From Thiorhodococcus mannitoliphagus (GTDB lineage Bacteria > Pseudomonadota > Gammaproteobacteria > Chromatiales > Chromatiaceae), in NCBI RefSeq assembly GCF_010915725.1, contig NZ_JAAIJR010000001.1:62001-126000 (forward strand): 64,000 nt of DNA. The letters are read 5' to 3'. The position numbers and the translations under genes were made by a program. The notes beneath the pieces were generated by a model. That model saw only the letters and a program-made list of their open reading frames with translations. It did not search any database and had not been told where the DNA came from. Below are positions 18,198-26,535 of this stretch, in pieces. The stretch's first letter is position 1. Each line of letters begins with the position of its first letter.

Positions 18198-19546
18198 CGC
18201 ATCAGGAGCCCACCGACCAGGAAGATCGCGGGAAGGATGATCAGGCTCCAGACGCCAACCAAGGTCCGACGGCCGGCGGTCATTTCCAGCCCCTCCACGG
18301 CCCCGGGCTCGGGTGGAAGTTCGATCAAGTCTTCGTCCGTGCTCAACCAGCGTAGAAGCTGAATCCCAAGTGCCGAATTGCCATAGCTGCCAATCTGCGA
18401 ATTGCTCAGGAAATCGCCGTCTCCGACCACGACGACCCGCTGTACCTCGTCGCTCTCAGGAAGGCTGCGCGTCAGGGCGAGAGCCACCGGCAAAGGGCCG
18501 GGCAACTCACCGACGATCTCATCTCGGCCGATCTTGCCGAACACGGCCCCTGTCTCGTTCCAGCTCTTATCGCCGGTTGCCAGGAAGGTGGCGAGATTCC
18601 AGCTCGGCGCGATGCTGGGATCGAAGGCTAGCGCGCCCGGCAAGAGGGCCGGCTTTGAAAGCCCCTCAGTCAGGGGATGGCTCGGGTAGTCGGAGATCAC
18701 CGCAACCGCGGGTGTGGCCGCACCGAAGCGCGCCGCGGCAGCGTCCACCACCACCCCTGGCAGCGCCTTCACGCCCATGAGTTCGGCAAGCGGCTCCAGT
18801 CCATTCAGTGCGCCGGGGTCCATGAGCCAGAGCAAATTTCCGCCCCGATCCAGGAAGCGCATCAGCCCATCGACCTCACCGGCGAAGAGGGGAAGCTGGG
18901 GATTGCTCAGGATCACCAGCCGAGTGTTGTCCGGCACGTCCGGGACGCGCGCCAGGTCGAGGGGACGCGCCAAAAAGCCTTGCTCCGTGAGCGCATTGCC
19001 CAGGCGACCCAGGTCCGGTCCCCGCTCGCCCTTGATCGCGCGCTCGCCGTGGCCTTCGATGACGGCGATCCAAGGGCTTCGTCGCTCCATGAGTCGCGCG
19101 ATCGCCGCGGAGATGGACCGCTCGCTGATCTCCTTCAGGGTCTCGCGCCGGCCGCGATACTCCAGCAGGATCTGCCCAAGCAAGGAGACATCGGCGTCCC
19201 GCGCCTGCTCGGGAAAGAGCTGCGGATCGCGATAGAGGATCTCCATGTCGGGCAGCGCCTGCGTGTAGCGCGCCAAGAGCCGCCCGATCGCCTTGGCCAA
19301 TGGCGCCTGGGCGTCCGCGAAGACCGTGACCCGCAAGGGTGCCTCCAGCCGCTCGAGGATCACTCGACTCTGCGGGACGAGCGTATTGGCCGCCGACCGG
19401 GTCCAGTCCCAATAGCGATCATGGCGGGCGACCAGCCAGCCAGAGGTGATGACAAGCGCGAGCAGCAGCAGCGCAAAGAGGGCGTCTGCCAGCGGTCGCT
19501 CCAGACGCCTTAGCCGATCCCGAAGCTGATCTAAGAATTCCTTCAT
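18173..19546 (-). CDS. GldG-like extracytoplasmic subunit of an ABC system
   Basis: This 457-residue protein has an N-terminal membrane segment (LFALLLLALVITSGWLVA), a long outside domain, and a C-terminal membrane segment ([19 protein letters not shown]). This matches the GldG/DUF4350-type subunits that pair with GldA and GldF proteins. Readable family features are ITSG...WTRSAANTL near the start, IAVIEGHGER in the middle and VVVVGDGDFLSNSQIGSYGN near the end. It overlaps its upstream permease gene by 4 bases. Gliding in Bacteroidetes uses this family, but proteobacterial relatives have no proven function. Confidence 0.8.
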   Translation of the reverse strand: MKEFLDQLRDRLRRLERPLADALFALLLLALVITSGWLVARHDRYWDWTRSAANTLVPQSRVILERLEAPLRVTVFADAQAPLAKAIGRLLARYTQALPDMEILYRDPQLFPEQARDADVSLLGQILLEYRGRRETLKEISERSISAAIARLMERRSPWIAVIEGHGERAIKGERGPDLGRLGNALTEQGFLARPLDLARVPDVPDNTRLVILSNPQLPLFAGEVDGLMRFLDRGGNLLWLMDPGALNGLEPLAELMGVKALPGVVVDAAAARFGAATPAVAVISDYPSHPLTEGLSKPALLPGALAFDPSIAPSWNLATFLATGDKSWNETGAVFGKIGRDEIVGELPGPLPVALALTRSLPESDEVQRVVVVGDGDFLSNSQIGSYGNSALGIQLLRWLSTDEDLIELPPEPGAVEGLEMTAGRRTLVGVWSLIILPAIFLVGGLLMRWYRWRGQ

Positions 19547-20283
19547 TGCAGGCGGCGGTTACTGAGTCGACGGTGAGTCAGGGCAAGGAAGAAGCCCGTG
19601 AAGAGCAGGAAGTAGCTGAGATCGCTGAGACGCACCGCACCCATCAGCAGCCAGAACAGGTGCTCGTTCCAAGAGAGCCAGCCGAACAGGGATAGATCCT
19701 GGATCGCGAGCGTCGAATCCGCCCGCCCGATGACGGACAAGAGCAGCAGGAGTCCGAAGGCCGCAAGCACGGCCGCGCCTGGCTGGGACGTTAGGCTGGA
19801 TGCGTAGAGCCCGATCGCGCAGAACATCACGGCCGCGAGCCACAGCCCCAGGGTTGACGCCGCGAGCTGGCCGAGGTCGAGGCTGGTGACGCCGCTCAGG
19901 ATGAGCACGTTTGCCGCCGGAAGCAGGCACAGCGGCGTGATCAGCGCCGCGAGACCCAGCATCTTGCCCAGCACCACCTGTCCGAGTCGGACCGGTGAGG
20001 AGGCGATGAGATCGAAGCTGCCGTCCCGCAGCTCTCCGCTCAACATGCGCATCGCCAGCAGGGGCGCTGCCAGCATGGCGACCACGCCCGCGAAGGCAAA
20101 GAGGTTGAGGGTCAGTTCCTGCGTCAGCGGAGCCGCGCGCTCGTCCGCATTGAGCCCGGTGAAGTCCTCGATGACCTGGAGAAAGATCCAGGCGAGCACG
20201 ATCTGGCCGACACCCAAGAGGACCCAGAGCAGCGGCGTGACGACGCCGGCCCTGACCTCGCGTCCGGCGATGGCCCCGATCAT
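19543..20283 (-). CDS. ABC transporter permease (GldF-like, ABC-2 type)
   Basis: The 246-residue protein has six hydrophobic segments, including LLWVLLGVGQIVLAWIFL, LFAFAGVVAMLAAPLLAMRM and AAVLAAFGLLLLLSVIG. RMLSGELRDGSFDLIASSPV is the typical ABC-2 permease signature before the third segment. It overlaps the ATPase gene by 4 bases on one side and the GldG-like gene by 4 bases on the other, so the three are one translational unit. Confidence 0.88.
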   Translation of the reverse strand: MIGAIAGREVRAGVVTPLLWVLLGVGQIVLAWIFLQVIEDFTGLNADERAAPLTQELTLNLFAFAGVVAMLAAPLLAMRMLSGELRDGSFDLIASSPVRLGQVVLGKMLGLAALITPLCLLPAANVLILSGVTSLDLGQLAASTLGLWLAAVMFCAIGLYASSLTSQPGAAVLAAFGLLLLLSVIGRADSTLAIQDLSLFGWLSWNEHLFWLLMGAVRLSDLSYFLLFTGFFLALTHRRLSNRRLQ

Positions 20284-21197
20284 GTCGTCTCCTCCGCACC
20301 GATGAGATCGAAAAAGACCCGCTCGAGGTCGCTGCGTTCAGGCACCAGCTCCAACAGCTCCAAGCCGTCCTCGACGATGGCGCGCGCGAGGTCGGCCGAG
20401 CCCGCTCCTTCAACGAGATCAATCTGGAAGCCTTCCGCGCCGATCGCAACCGCGCCCGCCACCGGCGGCAAATCCGCGAGCCGTTCGGCATTCATTTGAC
20501 CGCCGATTTTGACTCGCCAGACATTGCTCGGCTGATTGTCGGCCAGGTCCGCGTCGAGCTGAATGCGGCCCTCGTGCAGAATCACCACACGGTCGCAGAC
20601 CGCCTGGACCTCGGGCAAGAGGTGGCTGGAAAAGATGATGCCGCAGTCTTCGGCGAGTTCACGGATGAGTCCGCGCAGCTCGCGCATCTGGAAGGGGTCC
20701 AGTCCTTCGGTGGGCTCATCCAAGATGAGCACCTGGGGCTTGTGCAGAATGGCTTGCGCGATGCCCAGCCGTTGGCGGTAGCCCTTGGACAGCTTGGCGA
20801 TGAGGCGAGTCCCGCTATCCTTCAGACCACAGCGATCTTTTGCCGCGAATAGGGCCGCGTCGATCTCGCCCTTGGGAACCCGTCGCAAGCGCGCGCAATA
20901 AGTCAGATACTCGTCGATGCGCAGCTCCGGGTGAAGCGGTGGACGCTCGGGCAGGTAGCCGAGCAGTGCCTTGGCGCGAATCGAGTCCTTCGCGAGATCG
21001 ATCCCCTGGATCTCGATGCGGCCTGTCGTCGGTGCCAAGAGTCCGCTCAAGAGACGCAGGCAGGTCGTCTTGCCCGCGCCATTGGGTCCGAGCAGTCCCA
21101 GAACCTCGCCCTTTCGAAGGCACAGGCTCACATCGGACAGAGCCAGATAGCGTCCGAACCTTCGGCTGAGATCAGTCACGCGAACAAGTGTGTCCAT
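20280..21197 (-). CDS. ABC transporter ATP-binding protein (GldA-like)
   Basis: This is the ATPase of the transporter. It has Walker A GPNGAGKTT, the signature LSKGYRQRLG, Walker B VLILDEPTEGLD and the switch His in IIFSSHLLPEV. The start at ATG 21197 (MDTLVRVTDLSRRFG) gives 305 residues; an upstream extension of 50 codons has no family similarity. It is the first gene of a leftward operon running through permease, GldG-like, DUF4340, mutM and DUF599. Confidence 0.92.
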   Translation of the reverse strand: MDTLVRVTDLSRRFGRYLALSDVSLCLRKGEVLGLLGPNGAGKTTCLRLLSGLLAPTTGRIEIQGIDLAKDSIRAKALLGYLPERPPLHPELRIDEYLTYCARLRRVPKGEIDAALFAAKDRCGLKDSGTRLIAKLSKGYRQRLGIAQAILHKPQVLILDEPTEGLDPFQMRELRGLIRELAEDCGIIFSSHLLPEVQAVCDRVVILHEGRIQLDADLADNQPSNVWRVKIGGQMNAERLADLPPVAGAVAIGAEGFQIDLVEGAGSADLARAIVEDGLELLELVPERSDLERVFFDLIGAEETT

Positions 21198-21428
21198 GAG
21201 GGCGGGAAGATAACCGCTCTCATGCATCTTGCCAAACTTGGTGTGCTTGCCGCGCCTCTGCGACATGGCGTTGATCATCGGACCGCTCAGCCGGTTGTGG
21301 ACGTGGGGCGGTTGGACCATGAGGATGAGCGACACCTGCGAAATCAACTGGCGTTCGACCTCGAAGCCTCGCCCGCAGGCTGGGCGTCCGTCCCCGACCT
21401 CCCAGCCGCGCGTTCAGGTGGATGTCGT

Positions 21429-21773
21429 CTATTTTTCCTTTGCGGTCTCAGGTGCCTTGGCTGCAGGCGCGACGACCTCTGGTGCATAGCCGTAGGCTAG
21501 TCTTGGCCCAAGGAAAGGGTTGCCCCAGGAGCGGTAGCCATGCCAAAGATAGGGGCGTCTCCAGAACTGATAGGGCTGGTGCCAGTAGGCTGGACCGCCC
21601 CAATCTCCGGGGTAACCGCCCCACCAGCCGGGTCCGCCCCAGCCACTCCAGCCGCCACCGAAACCGAGGCCGAAACCACCTCCGAAGAAGCCGCAGAAGG
21701 CCTGCGACTGTGCCGGGATGGCCAGCAGCAGCGTCGCGAGCAATGCGGACAGGAAGACATGTGACCGTTTCAT
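21429..21773 (-). CDS. probable sulfur globule envelope protein
   Basis: The 114-residue product has a clear signal peptide (MKRSHVFLSALLATLLLAIPAQSQA, cut after AQA or SQA). A Gly/Trp/Tyr/Pro-rich body follows, with repeats such as GGWSGWGGPGWWGGYPG and YQFWRRPYLWHGYRSWG. Sulfur globule proteins of Chromatiaceae share this design: secreted, small, Gly and aromatic rich. They coat periplasmic sulfur droplets made during sulfide oxidation. The end is Ala/Lys-rich. A strong AGGAGG ribosome site precedes the ATG. Other Gly/Tyr-rich envelope proteins cannot be excluded. Confidence 0.65.
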   Translation of the reverse strand: MKRSHVFLSALLATLLLAIPAQSQAFCGFFGGGFGLGFGGGWSGWGGPGWWGGYPGDWGGPAYWHQPYQFWRRPYLWHGYRSWGNPFLGPRLAYGYAPEVVAPAAKAPETAKEK

Positions 21774-21786
21774 TGCACACCTCCTC

Positions 21787-21831
21787 AGGGACCTAGACTC
21801 AATCCCACAGAAGTATGGGACCAGGGTCCCT
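21787..21831 (-). promoter_or_regulatory. nested stem-loop in the leader of the sulfur globule-like gene
   Basis: AGGGACC at 21787-21793 pairs with GGTCCCT at 21825-21831, and inside it TCCCA at 21803-21807 pairs with TGGGA at 21816-21820. It begins 14 bases upstream of the start codon, next to the ribosome site. It could stabilise an abundant message or control translation. Confidence 0.4.
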
Positions 21832-22065
21832 TGCCTCTAGTTTAGTAAATAAACAAAGGCTGATGTGCACTCGCTTCGAACGTCAGGCGCACACACTGCA
21901 CGCGATTTTGCGATCGCGATTCGGCCGCAGCTGCCTCAGACAGAACTCGCGGGTGCGAAGCGATTTTCAAGGTGGCTCGCTATGAATGAGCGCAGTGACA
22001 CTCAAGGTTGTGGGAGCGGTACCCCGCCGTGACAGCGGGGCGCCTGAACGGCTGGCGTTCGCAGG

Positions 22066-22293
22066 CTATCCAACCCACTCATAGATCTCGATCGCGGCCG
22101 GATCGCATTTGCAGCAGCCTCCGGCACAAGGGGTGTTGGCGGGCAGCTTGCGCACTCTGCCCTTGTGTTCCAGCGTCTTGAGCATGCCGCGCAAGGCGTC
22201 CGGGTCGGAATCGAAATGGTGAGAGAGATCCCGCAGCGCGGCCTGGCCGTTGTTCTGCAGGTAACGTGAGAGCTGCGTGATAATCATGAGCAT
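22066..22293 (-). CDS. feoC: FeoC-like small winged-helix protein
   Basis: FeoC is a small partner of the ferrous iron transporter FeoB. The 75-residue product has a winged-helix (ITQLSRYLQNNGQAALRDLSHHF), then a Cys cluster CAGGCCKCDP and a hydrophobic end (IEIYEWVG). The cysteines match the iron-sulfur or metal-binding wing of FeoC. It follows the feoB fragment by 6 bases in the usual feoB-feoC order. Because its feoB is beheaded, it may be a leftover. Confidence 0.8.
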   Translation of the reverse strand: MLMIITQLSRYLQNNGQAALRDLSHHFDSDPDALRGMLKTLEHKGRVRKLPANTPCAGGCCKCDPAAIEIYEWVG

Positions 22294-22299
22294 GTCTCC

Positions 22300-22902
22300 T
22301 CAGGCCGCATCCCGCGCTAGGGCGCCGACGTTTGGCTCGCGCCGTGACCACCAGCGCAGACCCATGACGGTCACTGCCAGCAGGGCGAGCATGCCGGCGA
22401 TCCAAGCACCAGAGCTGACCGGATCGCGTTGGAAAATGGCCGCTTGATAGAAGATGGTCGCCGAGAGATAGCCCAATCCAGTCGTCCAGGCCACCGCGAA
22501 GAGGGTCCAGCCGGGCGATGTCTCCCGATGAATGGCGGCGATGGCGGCGACACAGGGCGAATACATCAGGATAAATAACAGATAGGCAAAGGCCCCGGCC
22601 GTGCCGTCGAAGCGCTCCGCCATGGCGCCAAAGGTCGCCGTCATCACCGCTTGCGCTTCTGCTGCGGCCTCCGCGTTGCTCACATCACCGATGCTCAGAC
22701 CGAGCGGATCGGTCCAGCCGCCCAAGGCATCCACCAAGTTCGCCGGAATGGTCGCGATGGCCGCTTCGAGTCCAGCACTCAGATCATAGTCCGATCCCTC
22801 CTCTGCGCGCGCCGCAATCTCCTGATCGGCCTCCCCCAGTGCGGAATAGGTCGCATCCAGCGTTCCGACCACGGCCTCCTTACTATTCGATCTGTGAGGC
22901 AC
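22300..22902 (-). pseudogene. feoB: 3' fragment of feoB (ferrous iron transporter)
   Basis: The frame encodes the C-terminal part of FeoB only. It starts at KEAVVGTLDATYSALGE, the point where intact FeoB has KEVVVGTL. It then has FAYLLFILMYSPCVAAIAAI and WTTGLGYLSATIFYQAAIF, matching the last membrane segments. The GTPase domain and the first two thirds of the membrane part (over 500 residues) are absent. Upstream of KEAVVG the frame runs a few unrelated codons to a stop near 22945. A functional transporter is not possible from this copy alone. Confidence 0.85.
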
Positions 22903-23072
22903 CGAAAACCTCGGTAAAATCGCCGGTTTCCAAGCACGCGAAGTTTAGAAAGCTGTGATGCGATTGCCCTGCTGAGTCGAGTCCTCCCGATGACACTGCT
23001 AGCTGATGGCCACTCATTGCGACCCTTGCGGTATCGGAGCGACTTCACCGCCGCTCACTCGAGGAGACTCCC

Positions 23073-24092
23073 TTGCTGAAAGACTACTTGCTCTACCAAT
23101 CCGGCCTGTCAGGCTCCGAGAGCGTGCGTCACCGCGCGTTCGAGATCAGGCTGAGTCGCTCGCGCACGGCGCAAACCCTCAAACGCTTGGGGCTGGCGCC
23201 CGCGCCCGCGCGCCCGGATGGATCGCCGCTCGCAGCCATGACCGCAGAGAGCGAACAGCAGTATTGCGAATGGTATGCCTCGCGGCTCTACAGCGGCGCG
23301 GGTGAGATCGTCGAACTCGGCTGCTGGCTCGGCGCGCTCACCAACGCCCTCGCGGCCGGTCTCTCGCGCAATCGCTCGATACCCGAGGCCCGGCGGCGGA
23401 TCCAGGTATTCGACTACTTTCAGTGGGATGAGGTCATGGAGGTCTGGGTCGCCAACACCCCCTTCGCCAGGCGTGTCGGCGTTGGCGAGAACTATCGTTT
23501 TCTTTTCGAAGAGTGCGTGCGCGACATCGCGCCCTTGGTGGTCATCCACGAGGCGGACCTGCGCCACGGGGAGTGGCATGGCGGCGACATCGAGTTTCTA
23601 TCGGTCGACGCCATGAAATCCACCGAGATCACCGCCGGCATCCTCAAGACCTTCTTCGGCAAACTGATACCCGGAAGCGGCTACGTCTATCACCAGGACT
23701 ATGTCCACTTCTACCATGGCTGGATCCACGTCAGCCTCTACCTGCTGCGCGACTACCTGGAACTCGTCTACGAAATCCCGGACTCCACCGCGCTCTTGTT
23801 CAAGTGCAAGAAGGCAATCCCTCCCGAAGCCCTCGCCTTCCCGGCCACGGCCGAGGCGATGGAGGAGGACCTGATCGAGGAGGCCTTCGCCTGGAACATG
23901 AAGCTGGTGAAACCACACCTGAGGCATGCCGTCGCCGCCGCGCACACCATGATGTACGTCCATCGCGATCAGATGCCACGCGCCCGCGAACTCCGCCGTC
24001 GCTATCTCGCCGGGGGTTACGCCGGCTCACATGCCTTTCAGTCCATGGCGGAGTTCACCGCCTGGCTCAAACCGGTGGATTGGGACGAATGA
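23073..24092 (+). CDS. SAM-dependent methyltransferase-like protein
   Basis: The 339-residue protein has a probable class I methyltransferase core: EIVELGCWLGALTNALAA resembles motif I (VELGxGxG), and DIEFLSVDAMKSTEITAGIL fits later strands. It resembles TylF/CmcI-like proteins in layout, but I cannot place it in a named family. The C-terminal third (YHQDYVHFYHGWIHVSLYLL onward) may bind the acceptor. It stands alone, divergent from the feoB fragment. The substrate is unknown. Confidence 0.5.
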   Translation: MLKDYLLYQSGLSGSESVRHRAFEIRLSRSRTAQTLKRLGLAPAPARPDGSPLAAMTAESEQQYCEWYASRLYSGAGEIVELGCWLGALTNALAAGLSRNRSIPEARRRIQVFDYFQWDEVMEVWVANTPFARRVGVGENYRFLFEECVRDIAPLVVIHEADLRHGEWHGGDIEFLSVDAMKSTEITAGILKTFFGKLIPGSGYVYHQDYVHFYHGWIHVSLYLLRDYLELVYEIPDSTALLFKCKKAIPPEALAFPATAEAMEEDLIEEAFAWNMKLVKPHLRHAVAAAHTMMYVHRDQMPRARELRRRYLAGGYAGSHAFQSMAEFTAWLKPVDWDE

Positions 24093-24131
24093 GGGTGCCT
24101 ACCCTATCACCCTCGCGAGGTTCCTGGCCGA

Positions 24132-24218
24132 TCAATCCAACTCCGGGTGCTCTTGGAGCCATTCACGGATCCGGTGGCGTGACTTGGCGCCGCTGAAGCG
24201 ACCCTTCTCCTCGCCCTC
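24132..24218 (-). pseudogene. 3' scrap of a thioredoxin-like gene
   Basis: The last 27 codons read GEEKGRFSGAKSRHRIREWL then QEHPELD and a stop. This closely matches the tail of the intact thioredoxin at 39249-39608 (GEERGRFSGARSRHHINEWL, QEHLR). The active-site part is absent, and the codons further upstream in frame bear no resemblance to thioredoxin. It is a paralogous remnant, not a gene. Confidence 0.7.
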
Positions 24219-24312
24219 ATTTAGACTCGACATCACAGCATGCAATGATGCGAGCCCAGCCCCCAACGCTTCTTCCAAGATTTTGACGTGATCGCGCTGT
24301 GCTCGCGTGCGG

Positions 24313-25248
24313 CTACTCCGTGTGGCTGCGCCCATGCAACTGGGCTTTGAGGCGCTCGATCTCTGCTAAGGCGGCTTCTTTCTCTGCCCGCTCCTCTTCC
24401 CTAGCGGCTCGCTCAAGCGTCGCAGTGGCGCGTTCCCGCTCCGCCGCCTCTCGTTCCCGCGTGGCCTCGGCTTGTGCCCGCGCGGTCTCGGCTTGTGCCC
24501 GCGTAGTCTCCGCTTGTGCCTGCTCGGCTTCAGCCCGCAGTTCGTCAAGATGTCGCTGAATGCTGCGTTGCTCGCGCAGATAGTTCTGCCGCGCTTGATA
24601 GGCGTGATAGGCGCGGTCTTTCTCGGAGAAGGTCTTCAAGGTGCTCATGGCTTGCCTCATCTCAGCGGTCTGCATCCAGGTAGGCAGGGCGGCGGCGTCC
24701 AGGCGCTCGCCGTCCTTGAAGAATTTCAGCCACCGTTCTCGTTCGGTTTGGACCTGCTCGGTCTGGAACTTGTTCAGCTCCAACAGCCAGATGCCACCAT
24801 GGTCGAGCAAGCATCGGCCGTGGGCATCGCGCAGGCGGAAATCGTGGACGTAATCGGCCGTATCGGCCAACAGGTCCTCGCCCAGCAGCCAGATGGCATA
24901 GGTGGATTGGAGGCTGCGGTAGTCCTCGCCGCTGTGCAGTTGCGAGCTGTAGAGATCGGCCCAGGTGTAGAGAATGCGTGCGGGCAGGTCGCGATAGCTT
25001 AGGAGCTGGATCTCGATCTGATGCAGGCGGCCACGCTCGTCGCGCGCCTTGACGTCGACGATGCTGAGCTTGTCGTCGAGAAATTCTTTGTCGTTGTAGG
25101 GGTTGAGGATGTCGACCCAGACAATGGGGACTCCCAGATCCGCGCCGAGAATCGCATTGAGAAAATGGATCAAGAGCGCGCGGTTGGACTCCGACCCCAG
25201 CAGGGCCTTGAAGACACAATCGATCTTGGGGTCGATGGGGTGGTGCAT
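24313..25248 (-). CDS. Rpn-family PD-(D/E)XK nuclease (recombination-promoting nuclease/putative transposase type)
   Basis: The 311-residue protein begins PIDPKIDCVFKALLGSESNR, the family's opening block. The nuclease core shows DDKLSIVDVKARDERGRLHQ followed by IEIQ, giving the D...(E/Q)xK-like residues. Rpn nucleases cut DNA and promote recA-independent recombination, and copies are often mobile. The last 80 residues form a charged coiled coil (RAQAETARAQAEATREREAA). Its coding DNA has three 21-base tandem units at 24468-24530. It is a stand-alone gene in a region rich in remnants. Confidence 0.85.
   Translation of the reverse strand: MHHPIDPKIDCVFKALLGSESNRALLIHFLNAILGADLGVPIVWVDILNPYNDKEFLDDKLSIVDVKARDERGRLHQIEIQLLSYRDLPARILYTWADLYSSQLHSGEDYRSLQSTYAIWLLGEDLLADTADYVHDFRLRDAHGRCLLDHGGIWLLELNKFQTEQVQTERERWLKFFKDGERLDAAALPTWMQTAEMRQAMSTLKTFSEKDRAYHAYQARQNYLREQRSIQRHLDELRAEAEQAQAETTRAQAETARAQAEATREREAAERERATATLERAAREEERAEKEAALAEIERLKAQLHGRSHTE
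24468..24530 (-). repeat. 3 x 21-base tandem repeat in the coiled-coil region of the Rpn-type gene
   Basis: The units at 24468, 24489 and 24510 start CGGCTTGTGCCCGCG or close variants. Each encodes about seven residues (AQAETAR-type heptads), so repeat number sets coiled-coil length without breaking the frame. Confidence 0.75.
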
Positions 25249-25500
25249 CGCGCCAGTCTAGCCAGCTGCGCTGGGACAGACAATCCGCCGCGCCCTGTCG
25301 GGCACGCACCGCGTACCCTTGTCATTGCATCCAAGGTCAATGGATGCGGCAGCCAGAGTCCCAGTGGAGGCTCATCGGCTCCTCAACGGGCGCTTCCCGA
25401 GCCTCCTGGCCAAATGTCACGAAATGCCTTTCGTCATGATCACGGTCTTCACCTCAAGTCCGGATATCCCATTATCCAAGGGTGTTCGCAGACACGTTGA

Positions 25501-25608
25501 GAGGCTGTTTGAAAACTCCCTCGTGATGCTTCGTGGGAGCGGCTCCCCGCCGCGACGACCCCGTCTCAGGACGGTGCTCTGAGAAGCCAGATGTTTGGAA
25601 ACAGCTTC
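25501..25608. repeat. imperfect inverted-repeat unit, possible MITE-like element, in a 632-base gap
   Basis: GAGGCTGTTT at 25501-25510 pairs with AAACAGCTTC at 25599-25608 (one mismatch). Between them lies GTGGGAGCGGCTCCCCGCC, related to GTGGGAGCGGTACCCCGCC at 22009-22027. The ends resemble those of small non-autonomous elements, but no target duplication was found. The rest of the gap (25249-25880) shows no gene I can support. Confidence 0.35.
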
Positions 25609-25880
25609 TGATGCGATTGCCTCTTATCCGGCATGGGCCTATTCAGTGGCGGCTGAGCGCACGCGACGTTATCAGGGCCGCGTCTGACCCTGAAGCCTGT
25701 CGCGTGCCCTGGACCAGGCGGAGAACGCCGGGTTCGCTGCGGCCGGACAGGGAAGTTGCGATCTTCGCGCGCAGCCTGGTGCCCATGTGCTAACCTCCGA
25801 CGCGCGCGAGGGAATCCCGGTGCGAGCGCCGTTGATCCCCGCGCTGTCTGCTCGGTTCTCGGTCCCTGGTAGTGCAACGA

Positions 25881-26507
25881 ATGACAGAAGCCGCTAAGAA
25901 GCTCATCAACCTCAGGATCAACGGCAAGGATATCAGCGCGCCGGAATCGCTCTCCGTGATCCAAGCCCTGTGGTACGCCGGCTATCCGCGCGTGAAGGGC
26001 GTGGGCTGTCTGCAGGGCGTCTGCGGGTCTTGCCGCGTCTTCGTCCGACGTGCCGACAGCAACGAAGTGTCCACGGAGCTGGGATGTGAGCTGTTGATCG
26101 AGGAAGGCATGGATGTCAGCTTCCTCATCTATCCCATCCCGCCCTATCAGACCTACAGCCTGGAAGAGATTCCCAACTCCTGGGAGGTTCAGGCCAAGTT
26201 CCACGAGATCTTCCCGGAAGCAGCGCAGTGTCGGCACTGCGGCGGCTGCACCACCACCTGTCCCAAGGACATCGACGTGGAGAAGGGCGTGGAGCTGGCC
26301 GTGAAGGGGCGCTTCCAAGAGGCCGGCGAACTCTTCGTGCAGTGCGTTATGTGCAATCTCTGCCAGACCGCCTGCCCGGAGTTGATTACACCTAATCACG
26401 TGGCGCTCTTCTCGCGACGGGTCACGGCCTACTTTCACACCCGGCCGTCGAACTTGATCCACCGGCTGGAAAAGATGCGCAAGGGACAGCTTCAGGTGAT
26501 CGAGTAG
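25881..26507 (+). CDS. FrdB/SdhB-like iron-sulfur protein
   Basis: The 208-residue protein carries electrons between a flavoprotein and another partner. Its N-terminal domain has CLQGVCGSC and a fourth Cys 18 residues later (ELGC), a plant-type 2Fe-2S site as in SdhB/FrdB. The C-terminal domain has CRHCGGCTTTCP and CVMCNLCQTACP, for two further clusters. ATG 25881 is preferred; a GTG nine bases upstream is in frame. It is the first gene of a set with a FrdA-like and a NuoF-like gene. No SdhC/SdhD membrane anchor is present, so the complex is probably soluble. Confidence 0.85.
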   Translation: MTEAAKKLINLRINGKDISAPESLSVIQALWYAGYPRVKGVGCLQGVCGSCRVFVRRADSNEVSTELGCELLIEEGMDVSFLIYPIPPYQTYSLEEIPNSWEVQAKFHEIFPEAAQCRHCGGCTTTCPKDIDVEKGVELAVKGRFQEAGELFVQCVMCNLCQTACPELITPNHVALFSRRVTAYFHTRPSNLIHRLEKMRKGQLQVIE

Positions 26508-26535
26508 CCTCCGCCGCTCGACACCGCTTCTCACT

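Noticed and set aside
24468-24530. Possible CRISPR-like array
   Set aside because: The units are contiguous 21-base repeats without spacers and are in frame within a coiled coil.
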